NCBI GenBank assembly: GCA_009908535.1
Contig: JAAAOD010000218.1
Location: 1 to 28,780 of the forward strand
Length of the DNA: 28,780 bases
Direction: 5' to 3'
Source of the DNA: Verrucomicrobiota bacterium
GTDB taxonomy: Bacteria; Verrucomicrobiota; Verrucomicrobiia; Opitutales; Oceanipulchritudinaceae
The translations under genes were made by a program, and so were the position numbers. Within the stretch, counting starts at the first letter, position 1. Each line of letters opens with the position of its first letter. This document shows positions 6,267-14,941 of this stretch, one piece after another. The notes beneath the pieces are model-generated. The model was not told the DNA's origin, did no database searches, and saw nothing but the letters and a program-made list of their open reading frames with translations.

Positions 6267-9016
6267 TACCAGTCTCTTCCGGAAGGTTGCTTGCCGGGTC
6301 GCCCTTCCTCCCGCGACCGTTCCCCGGCGGGAAGGAAGCGTTCCTCCTCGCGGAGGGCGCGCAGCAGTTGACGGGCTTCCTCGCGTGTCAAGGTGCGGTT
6401 TTCGGCCGGTTGTGCAACCTGTTCTCCTTCCTGTGCCTCCTGCTCCTGTTGCGGCTGGCTTTCTTGCTGCTGTTCCCGCGTCTCCTCTTCGTCCGGTTGT
6501 TGTTGCGGTGCGGGATCCTCTCCGGGTTGGTTCGGTTCTCCGGTCTGCTCCTCTTCCTGCGGTTCCTGCTGCTGCTCTTGTCCGTCCTGCTCCTGCTGCT
6601 GCTGATTCTCCTGCTGCTGCTGCTGATTCTCCTGCTGCTGCTGCTGATTCTCCTGCTCATTGTCCTTTGGCCGGAAGCGGGCGAAGACGGTGTGGGCCTC
6701 GGACTGGACGGTGACAGAGGTGGCGGCGCTGGCGAGATGGGCGACGCCGGGACCGTCCCAGCCGGCAAAGGCGTAGCCTTCGGCGGCGGCGGCCTTGATC
6801 TCGACGGTGCTGCCGACGGGGTGGTCGCCGCCGCCTTCGAGCTGGCCGCCCTCTTCGGGCACGGGGACGAGAACGAGGTTCCATTCGCGCTCCATGACGG
6901 CGGTGACGTCGCGATCGCGGATCATGGTGAGGGTGGTCTCGGCGCTTGCGGGATCGCGTGGGCCCTCGCCCTCCCAGCGGAGGAAGCGGAAGCCCTCACG
7001 CGGTTCCGCCCGCAGCGGCACGACGGAGTATGTTTCATGGAAGCCCGCCGGACCGGCCTGGCCGCCGATTTCCGGTTCGACGCCGACATCGAGCTTGAAC
7101 GCGGGAACGAAGGTGGCGGTGACGGTGGCGTTCTGGTCGAGGGTGACCTCCGTTTCGGCGGCTTCCGGTTCGGCCACCTCGACGCCCTCGCCCTTCCATT
7201 TGGAAAAGGCGAAATCATCCTTCGCCTCGGCCTTGATGGGAACCGGTTCGCCTTCGGCGTAGGTTCCGGAGGTGCCGGCCGTGCCCATTTCCGGGTCGGC
7301 GGAGACCACGGTCAGCTCCCACACCTTGCGGAAGCGGGCGGTGAGCGTGGTGTCTTCGGTCAGAGCGACGCTCGTCTCGAGCGCTTCCGGATCCTCCACG
7401 GGGCCCTCCCAGCGGGCGAATTGCCAGCCCGGGTTCGCGGTCGCGGAGACGGGACGGGGGATGCCCGCAAAAATCCGGCCGCTGCCGCTGACGGATCCGG
7501 CCTCTTCCGGTTCGGCGACAAGGGTCAAGCGGTGGGTGTGCTCGCGGAGGACCTCCTGCAACCGTTCCCGGTTGCGGACGGCCTTTTCCCAATCCGGGCG
7601 CAATTCGAGGGCGGCGGCATAATCGCGCAAGGCGGCCTGCCACGCGTCGCGGCTGAGGGTGGGTTGCGCCTCCAGTTCGGCAAAGCCGAGGGCGGTGCGG
7701 CTGTTGCCGGCGTTGAAGAAGGATTTCGACTGCAGTTCCGCATCGGCGTTTTCAAGGGCCCGGGTAAAGGCGTTGACGGCGCTTTCCCATTCCCCGGACC
7801 GGTAGGCCGCGATTCCCATGTTGTAGTGAAGCCGTGGGGACACTTCCTCCGCCGTGACGGCTTCGCGGAAAAGGGGCAGGGCCTCCTCGAAACGGCCCTC
7901 GCGGAGGGCGTTTTCCGCCGCTGTCGCGGGATTTTCGGCGCGCAGGCCGTTGGCGGGAGCGAGGAGGGCGAGGAAGGCGAGGAGGCTTGCGGCGGGAAGC
8001 GTTCCCTTCTCCCGGCGTCGCGAGCGGGTGGGCAGGAAGGGCTCGAGGAGGAGGAGGAAAATGGCGGCGAGGAGGGGCCACTGGAAACGGTCGACGGGGA
8101 TCCGCTGCAGGGTTTCGGAGCGTTCGCGCGCTTCCATCTGCTGCAGGCTGTAGGCGTAGACTTCCTCCAGCCCCCGGCTGGTCGGCCCCAGCGGGGCGTA
8201 AATGCCTTTTGTGACGGAGGCGACGCGGCGCAGGGTCTCTTCATCGAGCGCGGACTGGACCGGATCGCCCGTTTCGTCGCGGAGGTAGTCCCTCTCGCCG
8301 TCAGGACCGGTGATCGGGATGAGCTCCCCGCGGGGGGAGCCGACCCCGACGGTAAGGATGCGGATGCCGTCGCCGGCGGCCTCGCGGGCCCGGGCGACGC
8401 CTTCGGCCTCGAGGTCCTCGCCATCGGTGAGGAGGAGGAGCAGGCGGGTGTTTTCCGATTCTTCGAAGTAGGCGGCGGCCTCGTCGATGGCGGCAGCGAC
8501 ATCGGTCCCGCCGCTTGGGATGGATTGGGTGTCGAGGGCGGTCAGGGTCTGTCGGAAGGCCTGGTAATCCAGGGTCAGCGGGCACTGCAGAAAGGCCTCC
8601 CCGGCAAAGGCGACCAGGCCGACACGGTCGCCCCGCACCTTTTCGAGCAAGTCGAGAATGGCGAGTTTGGAGCGTTCGAGGCGGTTGGGGGTGACGTCCT
8701 CGGCCAGCATGCTGCGGGAGGTGTCGAGGGCGAAGAGAATGTCGATGCCGCGGCTTTCGGCCTTTTCCCAGCGCACGCCCCATTGCGGTCGCGCGAGGGA
8801 GAGGAAAAGAAGGGCGAACCCGAGCAGCAGGAGGCTGTTCTTGATCCAGAAACGGCGGCGGCTGTGGCCGGCGACGAGGCGCGCGGCCAGCCCCGCGTCG
8901 GCGAAGGTCTCCAGACGCCTGCGGGCGCGTCGTTCGCGCCAGAGCAGGAAAAGCACGCCCGCCGCGAGCAGCACGGGAATGGCGATCAAGTAAAGCGGTT
9001 GCGCAAAAGTCGGCAT
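6266..9016 (-). CDS. BatB-BatC fusion with four InlB-B-like repeats and Gln-rich tail
   Basis: This 916-residue protein is much longer than BatB (about 330). Order: two N-terminal membrane segments (about 8-25 and 60-75); a VWA domain (90-285) with intact MIDAS residues DTSRS (98-102), SGGTD (168-172) and TDGED (197-201); a third membrane segment (312-327). A second, internal signal-peptide-like stretch follows (339-360, ending APANGLRA), then BatC-type TPR helices (362-490). Four tandem repeats of about 72 residues (495-565, 566-640, 641-711, 712-784) each carry a turn like FARWEGP or FAGWDGP and end in TVTATF-type strands, resembling divergent InlB B-repeats. A Gln/Glu-rich tail (785-870) and a charged C-terminus finish it. 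The internal signal-like segment suggests two genes became joined. It starts two bases after the batA stop. InlB-type repeats are not part of BatB or BatC proteins I know. Confidence 0.88.
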   Translation of the reverse strand: MPTFAQPLYLIAIPVLLAAGVLFLLWRERRARRRLETFADAGLAARLVAGHSRRRFWIKNSLLLLGFALLFLSLARPQWGVRWEKAESRGIDILFALDTSRSMLAEDVTPNRLERSKLAILDLLEKVRGDRVGLVAFAGEAFLQCPLTLDYQAFRQTLTALDTQSIPSGGTDVAAAIDEAAAYFEESENTRLLLLLTDGEDLEAEGVARAREAAGDGIRILTVGVGSPRGELIPITGPDGERDYLRDETGDPVQSALDEETLRRVASVTKGIYAPLGPTSRGLEEVYAYSLQQMEARERSETLQRIPVDRFQWPLLAAIFLLLLEPFLPTRSRRREKGTLPAASLLAFLALLAPANGLRAENPATAAENALREGRFEEALPLFREAVTAEEVSPRLHYNMGIAAYRSGEWESAVNAFTRALENADAELQSKSFFNAGNSRTALGFAELEAQPTLSRDAWQAALRDYAAALELRPDWEKAVRNRERLQEVLREHTHRLTLVAEPEEAGSVSGSGRIFAGIPRPVSATANPGWQFARWEGPVEDPEALETSVALTEDTTLTARFRKVWELTVVSADPEMGTAGTSGTYAEGEPVPIKAEAKDDFAFSKWKGEGVEVAEPEAAETEVTLDQNATVTATFVPAFKLDVGVEPEIGGQAGPAGFHETYSVVPLRAEPREGFRFLRWEGEGPRDPASAETTLTMIRDRDVTAVMEREWNLVLVPVPEEGGQLEGGGDHPVGSTVEIKAAAAEGYAFAGWDGPGVAHLASAATSVTVQSEAHTVFARFRPKDNEQENQQQQQENQQQQQENQQQQEQDGQEQQQEPQEEEQTGEPNQPGEDPAPQQQPDEEETREQQQESQPQQEQEAQEGEQVAQPAENRTLTREEARQLLRALREEERFLPAGERSREEGRPGKQPSGRDW
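6591..6656. repeat. Imperfect 18/21-bp tandem repeat in the Gln-rich coding tail
   Basis: Units begin at 6591, 6609 and 6630 and a fourth starts at 6651. The first unit is 18 bp and the next two are 21 bp, differing by one CTG (CAG on the coding strand). They encode runs of four or five Gln separated by Glu-Asn in the BatB-BatC fusion. Because all unit lengths are multiples of three, slippage would change tail length without a frameshift. Confidence 0.9.
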
Positions 9017-9018
9017 GA

Positions 9019-10047
9019 TCAGGGGACGCGTCGGTACCGGGTTTCGCGGAGCAGAAGGTCGAGCAGAAGCAGGGCCAGACCGGCAAGAAGCGGGATGGCG
9101 AAAACATCCGTGTAGAGTCGCCGGACCTTCAGTTCGACCTCGGTTTTCTCCAATTGATCAATTTCCGCGTAGATGTCGCGGAGGTTCTCGAGGCTGGTGG
9201 CGTGGTAATAGCGACCCTCGGTGAGGTCGGCAATTTCGCGCAGGGTTTCCAGATCGATGTCGGAGGGGGCCGCCCGCAGGGCGATGCGACCGTCGCGGTT
9301 GCGCAGGGGTTGCCCGTCGCGATCGAAGCGCGCCGGGTAGGGAACGCGGCCTTCGCGCCCGACGCCGATGGTGTAGATACGGATGCCGTAGGCGGCGGCG
9401 GCCTCGGCGGCGGGAACAGGCTCAAGTTGTCCGCGGTTGTTCGCCCCGTCGGTGAGCAGGATGAGGACGCGCGAGTCCGCTTCCAGCTCGCGAAGGCGGC
9501 GGGTCGCCGAACCGATGGCGCTGCCGATGGCGGTTCCGTCCTCGATCTGGCCGATGCGGAGGTCGCCCAAGCGGCGCTGCAGCCAGTCGTGGTTCAGCGT
9601 AAGCGGACTGACGAGGTAGGGCTGCGCCGCGAAAGCGAGCAGGCCCATGCGGTCGGCGTCCCGGCCCTCGATAAAGTCCCGGACGACGGACTGGACGGCG
9701 GTCAGGCGGTCCACGCGGACGCCGTTGAGTTGGAAGTCGTGCGCCCACATCGAGGTGGACAGATCGACGGCGAGCAGGATGTCGAGTCCGCTGCTGCGGG
9801 TACTGGTGAGCTCCTCCCCGGTCTGTGGCCGGGCGAGGGCGGCGATGAGCAGGGCAAGGGCGAGCCAGCGCAGAGCGGCCCGCCAGCGGCCGGGTCGGCG
9901 GCGCACGAAGGCGGCAATCTGCCCGGCGAGGAGGGTGGAAGGAAAACGCACCGCGCCGGAGCGGCCCCGCCGCCCAAGAAGAAAGAAAAGGACGGGCAGC
10001 AGCGCAAGCAGCAGCAGGTACCACGGATCGGCGAATTGGAAGATCAT
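9019..10047 (-). CDS. batA: BatA-like VWA-domain membrane protein
   Basis: The protein has 342 residues, typical of BatA. There are two N-terminal hydrophobic segments (about 8-25 and 58-73), a VWA domain (about 88-290) with a complete MIDAS (DLSTS at 95-99, Thr172 in EDGTAIG, TDG at 199-201), and a C-terminal membrane helix (about 317-333). The N-terminal PWYLLLLALLPVL pattern is the usual BatA/BatB start. Its ATG overlaps the stop of the preceding small membrane-protein gene by four bases, and its stop is two bases from the next start. VWA domains of this family face the periplasm and bind partner proteins through a divalent metal; MoxR is thought to remodel such complexes. Confidence 0.92.
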   Translation of the reverse strand: MIFQFADPWYLLLLALLPVLFFLLGRRGRSGAVRFPSTLLAGQIAAFVRRRPGRWRAALRWLALALLIAALARPQTGEELTSTRSSGLDILLAVDLSTSMWAHDFQLNGVRVDRLTAVQSVVRDFIEGRDADRMGLLAFAAQPYLVSPLTLNHDWLQRRLGDLRIGQIEDGTAIGSAIGSATRRLRELEADSRVLILLTDGANNRGQLEPVPAAEAAAAYGIRIYTIGVGREGRVPYPARFDRDGQPLRNRDGRIALRAAPSDIDLETLREIADLTEGRYYHATSLENLRDIYAEIDQLEKTEVELKVRRLYTDVFAIPLLAGLALLLLDLLLRETRYRRVP

Positions 10048-10625
10048 GACGATGTCGCGGGTTCGGGCGCGCTCTCCGCTGCGGAAAGGCCGCGGTCGGT
10101 TGCCTCGACGAGACGGCGGGCGGTGGCGGTCAGTTCGCGTCTGCTCTCCTCATTCAGATCCTGGCGCGCGAACTTCACGATGTCACACTGCTCAAGGAAG
10201 CGCGGCAGTTGCTCGTTGAGAACCGGCAGCTGGCCTGGACGATGGCGCAAGGCTTCCAGGAACTCCTCCGAGGTTTGTTCGCGCACGGGGAGATCGAGGA
10301 CGGCCTCGAGGTAAGCGCGGACAATGTCCGAGACAGCCACGCAAAGCGGTTCCGTCTCGTACCGATCCAGACTGGCCTCGACTTCTTGGAGACGGCGCAC
10401 GGCCACGGTCAGGGGAGGATCCGGCGGGGGCGCGTTTTTTGCCGCAGGCTCGACGCCGCTGCGGTTGCGAAGGCGGCGAAGAAGCCAAAAAGTAACGAGC
10501 AGAAGCAACAGGCCGGTGGAAAGGGCCAGCCAGAGTGGCCACTGGGAAAAGACGGGCCCCTCGATGTCGGCGAAGCCATCCATCTCCGGCGGAACGGCGG
10601 AAAGCATGGAAGCGGGTGGTCTCAT
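10044..10625 (-). CDS. Single-pass membrane protein of the moxR-bat operon (DUF4381-like)
   Basis: The protein has 193 residues. A short N-terminal region rich in Pro and acidic residues is followed by one transmembrane helix (about 30-48, WPLWLALSTGLLLLLVTFWL), a basic stop-transfer RRLRNR, and a helical cytoplasmic domain of about 120 residues. Small proteins of this shape between the DUF58 gene and batA are usual in these operons and are often assigned DUF4381. I recognise it by position and layout rather than by a sharp motif. Four-base overlaps with both neighbours (ATGA) show that it belongs to the operon. Confidence 0.7.
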   Translation of the reverse strand: MRPPASMLSAVPPEMDGFADIEGPVFSQWPLWLALSTGLLLLLVTFWLLRRLRNRSGVEPAAKNAPPPDPPLTVAVRRLQEVEASLDRYETEPLCVAVSDIVRAYLEAVLDLPVREQTSEEFLEALRHRPGQLPVLNEQLPRFLEQCDIVKFARQDLNEESRRELTATARRLVEATDRGLSAAESAPEPATSS

Positions 10626-11554
10626 CTCCGGGCTTCCCGTTTGCGGAAAAAGGTCCGCAGCGCGGCCATGTAGGGCTCGCCGGTGGCGACTTCGAAATGG
10701 TCGATGCCGGAACGCCGGAAGGTCTGCAGCAGCTGTTCGCGACGCTCGTGGTTGCGGTGGCGGTACAGGGAGCGCAGCTTCGGGTCGGAAGTGTCCAGTT
10801 CGACGAGGTCCCCGGTCTCGGCATCCTCGAGCACCATCCAGCCGACGGAGGGAAGTTCCAGCTCGCGGCGGTCGTAAAGGTGGACGCAGATGAGGTCGTG
10901 GCGGCGTCCGGTCAGGGTCAGGGTGCGGCGCAGCTGGCCCGGCTGTTCGCGAACCGGGGGGCGGATCCAGCTGAGGGATTCCTCGGTGAGAAAGTCGCTG
11001 AGGAGAAAGCAGACCGCGCGCCGCCGGAGCAGCCGGTTGAGGGTGCGCAGGGCGCCGTCGATGTCGGTGCCGCGGCCTTTCGGCTCGAAAAAGAGGATCT
11101 CCCGGATGACGCGCAGGACATGGCTCCGTCCCTTCTTCGGCATAATGATTTTTTCGATACCGTCGGAAAAGAGCAGCAGGCCGACCTTGTCATTGTTGCG
11201 CGTGGCGCTGAAGGCGAGGACGCTGGCCAGCTCGGCGGCGAGTTCGCGCTTGGTCCCGCCCGCGCTGCCGAAGTCGCCGGAGGCGGAGACGTCGACCATG
11301 AGCATCAGGGTCAGTTCCCTTTCCTCCTCGTAGATTTTCAGGAAGGGACGGTTCATCTTCGCGGTGACGTTCCAGTCGATGGAGCGGACATCGTCGCCGG
11401 GCTGGTATTCGCGAACCTCGGCGAAATCCATTCCCCGTCCCTTGAAGACGCTGTGATAGGCGCCGACGAGGGATTCGTCGACGAAGCGGCGCGTCCGGAT
11501 CTCGACCTGGCGGACGCGGCGAAGGATGTCCCGGGTACGTTGGGCTTCCGACAT
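10622..11554 (-). CDS. DUF58 domain protein
   Basis: The protein has 310 residues. The DUF58 signature is clear: REYQPGDDVRSIDWNVTAK at 48-66, then IYEEERELTLMLMVDVSAS ending in a MIDAS-like DVSAS (88-92), so the fold is VWA-related. No transmembrane helix is visible, so it should be cytoplasmic. The ATG at 11554 begins MSEAQRTRDILRRVRQ; the frame is open further upstream but that part is not protein-like. It lies 23 bp after moxR, the standard pairing of MoxR AAA+ ATPases with DUF58 partners. Confidence 0.92.
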   Translation of the reverse strand: MSEAQRTRDILRRVRQVEIRTRRFVDESLVGAYHSVFKGRGMDFAEVREYQPGDDVRSIDWNVTAKMNRPFLKIYEEERELTLMLMVDVSASGDFGSAGGTKRELAAELASVLAFSATRNNDKVGLLLFSDGIEKIIMPKKGRSHVLRVIREILFFEPKGRGTDIDGALRTLNRLLRRRAVCFLLSDFLTEESLSWIRPPVREQPGQLRRTLTLTGRRHDLICVHLYDRRELELPSVGWMVLEDAETGDLVELDTSDPKLRSLYRHRNHERREQLLQTFRRSGIDHFEVATGEPYMAALRTFFRKREARR

Positions 11555-11577
11555 AGGGCTTGGTCGACGGGTCCGGA

Positions 11578-12576
<999 letters not shown>

Positions 12577-12736
12577 AAGAGAAAGGGTCTGGTTGCGCAG
12601 TAGGACGTCGGCAAGCGACGCGGATTCAAAATCTGCAATGGCATTAGGATACTGCCCGTATTTTTCAAGAGCGGGGTGACGGGGGGAAAGGATTTTGAGA
12701 TTGCTCGCCCTCATTGGTGGGGAACACTTCGCTGGC
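12577..12736. other. Divergent intergenic region between moxR and ligase-like gene
   Basis: These 160 bases must hold the promoters for both divergent units. On the minus strand TTGAAA (12669-12664) is a possible -35 for moxR, but no convincing -10 follows at 16-18 bp. A GGGGGAAAGG just before the TTG at 12695 could be a ribosome-binding site for a longer form of the ligase-like gene. Two adjacent hairpins at 12606-12636 resemble a tRNA variable arm and T-arm. Confidence 0.4.
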
Positions 12737-14917
12737 ATGGTCAGCCTGCACCACAAACGACCCCTGTTTCGCTTTTTCTGGAAGATCGGCAACGACCCCT
12801 CGGGCCTGCTGGAAGGCCTGCAATACCTGTTCCTCGGTTTCTGTCTCCTGCTGGCCCTTGTGCAGTTCGGAGGTTTTGTCCCCTACGGCCTCCCCATGGT
12901 CGATCTCACCAGGGCCCTGCTGGCCCTCGGCGCGCTGCACGGACTCGTCGCCGTTTTCCGGAAGAAGCAGCCCGAGCTGCGCTGGGAGTGGTTGCTCCCT
13001 CTGCCGTTTCTTCTCTGGGCGACTTTCGCGGTGCCTCTCATCAGCCCCTCCTCGCAGGCGGGCTGGCTGGTCGTCCTGCCGCTGTGGCAAATCTACGGCC
13101 TCTTTTTCCTGCTTTGTAACTCCCTTCGCGGAAGCCGGGGGGTGCTCTGGATCATCGGTATTATTCTGGCCGTCGGCATGGTCGCCCTGCTGGCGGGGTT
13201 TTTCCAGTACTACCTCTACCCGGACTGGTTCACCCTGCTGAGCCGGGAACGCCCAGCCTTTTACGGCGACGGCGCGGCGGGCTTTCTGCTCGATCCGGTG
13301 AACCTCGGGGGGCTGCTCATCCTTCTCCTTCCCCTCGCGGCCGGGGTCATGCGTTTCAACCGCTTCGGCGGGCCGGCGCGGATCCTCGCGGGATTCCTCT
13401 TCCTCGCCTCCATTCTCGGGCTTTTCATTACCACCAACCGCTGGGGACTTTCTGTCACGCTGGGGCTTCTCCTCGTGCTGCCGTTTCTTCTCATTGAGCG
13501 CCCGAAGAACCGCTGGCGCACCTACCAGGTCTCGGCCCTGATTCTTCTCCTGCTCGCACCGGCCATCTGGTTCGGGACGGACGCTCTGCAGGAGCGCCTT
13601 GCCTTCCTGATGGATTTTCCCGAGGACTCGCTCGGCGAAGCCAGCCGGGAAGTTGCCATGGACGGCTTCGGCACCGCGCCCTTCACCGGCCGCGGGCCGG
13701 GTGCGTATCCTTATCTCTGGGAACAGTTCCGGGGCGCGGAAGTCGAGGGAACCTCCCTGTATCCGGTTTCCCTCTACGGGGACCTGCTGGTGCAGACGGG
13801 GCTTCTCGGTGTTGTCCTTTTCGGCTTTCCCCTTGTGCTTATCCTCGGGCGTTCCTACGCACATTGGCGGGAAACGCCCTTTTTCCGCATGAAGAAGGAG
13901 GCGGAGGACCGCATGAAGCGGATGCCGAAACACCGGCAACGACGCGCCCGCCGGCACAAGGACAAGAAACAGGGGCGGGTGCCGCTCATCAAGGTCGTCG
14001 AGGGGACCTTTGTCCCCGGGATGGTCGCGTATCTGGTGTATTCGGTTTTTGACTACGGGCACCGCCTGCCCCTGCACCTCATGATGCTGGCCGTGCTGGG
14101 TGCGGTACTCGCGACCACCCGTCAATGGGAACACCGGCACAGCGCCCGGCCGCGCAACCGGCGGGGGATCGCCCTCGGTCTGCTGCCGATGCTGCTGTTC
14201 AGCCTCACCGCGCTTATCGCGGTACCCCGTTACCAGTCGCAGCATGAGGCATTCCTTGCCGGGGAACGCCTGGAAGCGGCCCTGTTGGAGCCCGGTCGGA
14301 TTTTCGCCCGCCCCGCCATCCTTCATGAGACCGGGAACCGCTACGACCGGGCGCTGCGCCTGAACGGCGGCAACAGCGAGGCGCATCGCGGCAAAGGGGA
14401 GGCCCTCCTCGCCCGCTACCATGCCGACCTCCAATCGAACGAAGACATCGCGGCGGCGGCTCTTCCGGTGCTGGAAGAGGCGGCCCGTTTGAACGGCGCC
14501 GATTGGAAGGCGATGTTCGCCCTCGCAAGGGCCCTCCTCATGAAGGGGGAAAATCCCTTGCGGGGACTGCAGACCCTTGAAACGGCCTACATGCGGGCGC
14601 CGAACCGGATCGAGGTCATGACGCTGCACGGGGCCATGCTGCTCCTCGACGCGCGGTACGCCGACCAGGGAGTGGCCTTGCTGGAACAGGTACTCGCACG
14701 GGAACCGGACCACCCGCAGGCGGCCGAACTTCTCAACCGCTACGCCAGCGGGGCCTTGGCGGATCCGAGCGAGGAAGAGCGGCGCCTCAGCCGCCAGCTC
14801 CTCGCCGCCCGGATCGGGCGGGTTCCGATCCTTAAGGAGCGCGTCCTCGGCGCCGGGCGGCTGCATCCCGATGAGTTGCTGCAGCAGATCACGACGCTTT
14901 CTGAGGATACTTTCTGA
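12737..14917 (+). CDS. O-antigen ligase/Wzy-like polytopic membrane protein with TPR-like C-terminus
   Basis: The protein has 726 residues from ATG 12737. About a dozen hydrophobic segments fill roughly the first 500 residues. The Wzy_C-type loop is recognisable near 317-357 (FTGRGPGAYPYLWEQF, then LYGDLLVQTGLLG), the conserved region of O-antigen ligases and polymerases. A very basic loop (about 385-415) contains KHRQRRARRHKDKKQ. After the last membrane helix (about 476-496), residues 506-690 are TPR-like helices (YDRALRLNGGNSEAHRGKGE and similar). An in-frame TTG at 12695 with a better Shine-Dalgarno would add 14 residues. It likely transfers or polymerises a surface glycan at the periplasmic face; the substrate is unknown, and no other polysaccharide-assembly genes adjoin it. 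Confidence 0.8.
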   Translation: MVSLHHKRPLFRFFWKIGNDPSGLLEGLQYLFLGFCLLLALVQFGGFVPYGLPMVDLTRALLALGALHGLVAVFRKKQPELRWEWLLPLPFLLWATFAVPLISPSSQAGWLVVLPLWQIYGLFFLLCNSLRGSRGVLWIIGIILAVGMVALLAGFFQYYLYPDWFTLLSRERPAFYGDGAAGFLLDPVNLGGLLILLLPLAAGVMRFNRFGGPARILAGFLFLASILGLFITTNRWGLSVTLGLLLVLPFLLIERPKNRWRTYQVSALILLLLAPAIWFGTDALQERLAFLMDFPEDSLGEASREVAMDGFGTAPFTGRGPGAYPYLWEQFRGAEVEGTSLYPVSLYGDLLVQTGLLGVVLFGFPLVLILGRSYAHWRETPFFRMKKEAEDRMKRMPKHRQRRARRHKDKKQGRVPLIKVVEGTFVPGMVAYLVYSVFDYGHRLPLHLMMLAVLGAVLATTRQWEHRHSARPRNRRGIALGLLPMLLFSLTALIAVPRYQSQHEAFLAGERLEAALLEPGRIFARPAILHETGNRYDRALRLNGGNSEAHRGKGEALLARYHADLQSNEDIAAAALPVLEEAARLNGADWKAMFALARALLMKGENPLRGLQTLETAYMRAPNRIEVMTLHGAMLLLDARYADQGVALLEQVLAREPDHPQAAELLNRYASGALADPSEEERRLSRQLLAARIGRVPILKERVLGAGRLHPDELLQQITTLSEDTF

Positions 14918-14941
14918 GGCGACTCTGGGAGGGGGGCGTGC

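Noticed and set aside
6591..6656. Possible CRISPR-like spaced repeats
   Set aside because: The units are contiguous, in frame and encode a Gln-rich tail; there are no spacers.
6254..9115. A very long plus-strand open frame (953 codons) opposite the BatB-BatC fusion gene
   Set aside because: It is the mirror of a GC-rich coding strand; its Leu runs come from the CAG repeats of the real gene. The minus-strand protein has recognisable domains and operon overlaps.
12665..14866. A 733-codon minus-strand open frame opposite the O-antigen-ligase-like gene
   Set aside because: It has no hydrophobic pattern or known motif and an extreme Gly/Glu/Pro/Arg composition. The plus strand encodes a credible membrane protein with a Wzy_C motif.
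14918..14941. Rho-independent terminator between the convergent ligase-like and mdh genes
   Set aside because: The 24-bp gap has no stem with a following T run on either strand.
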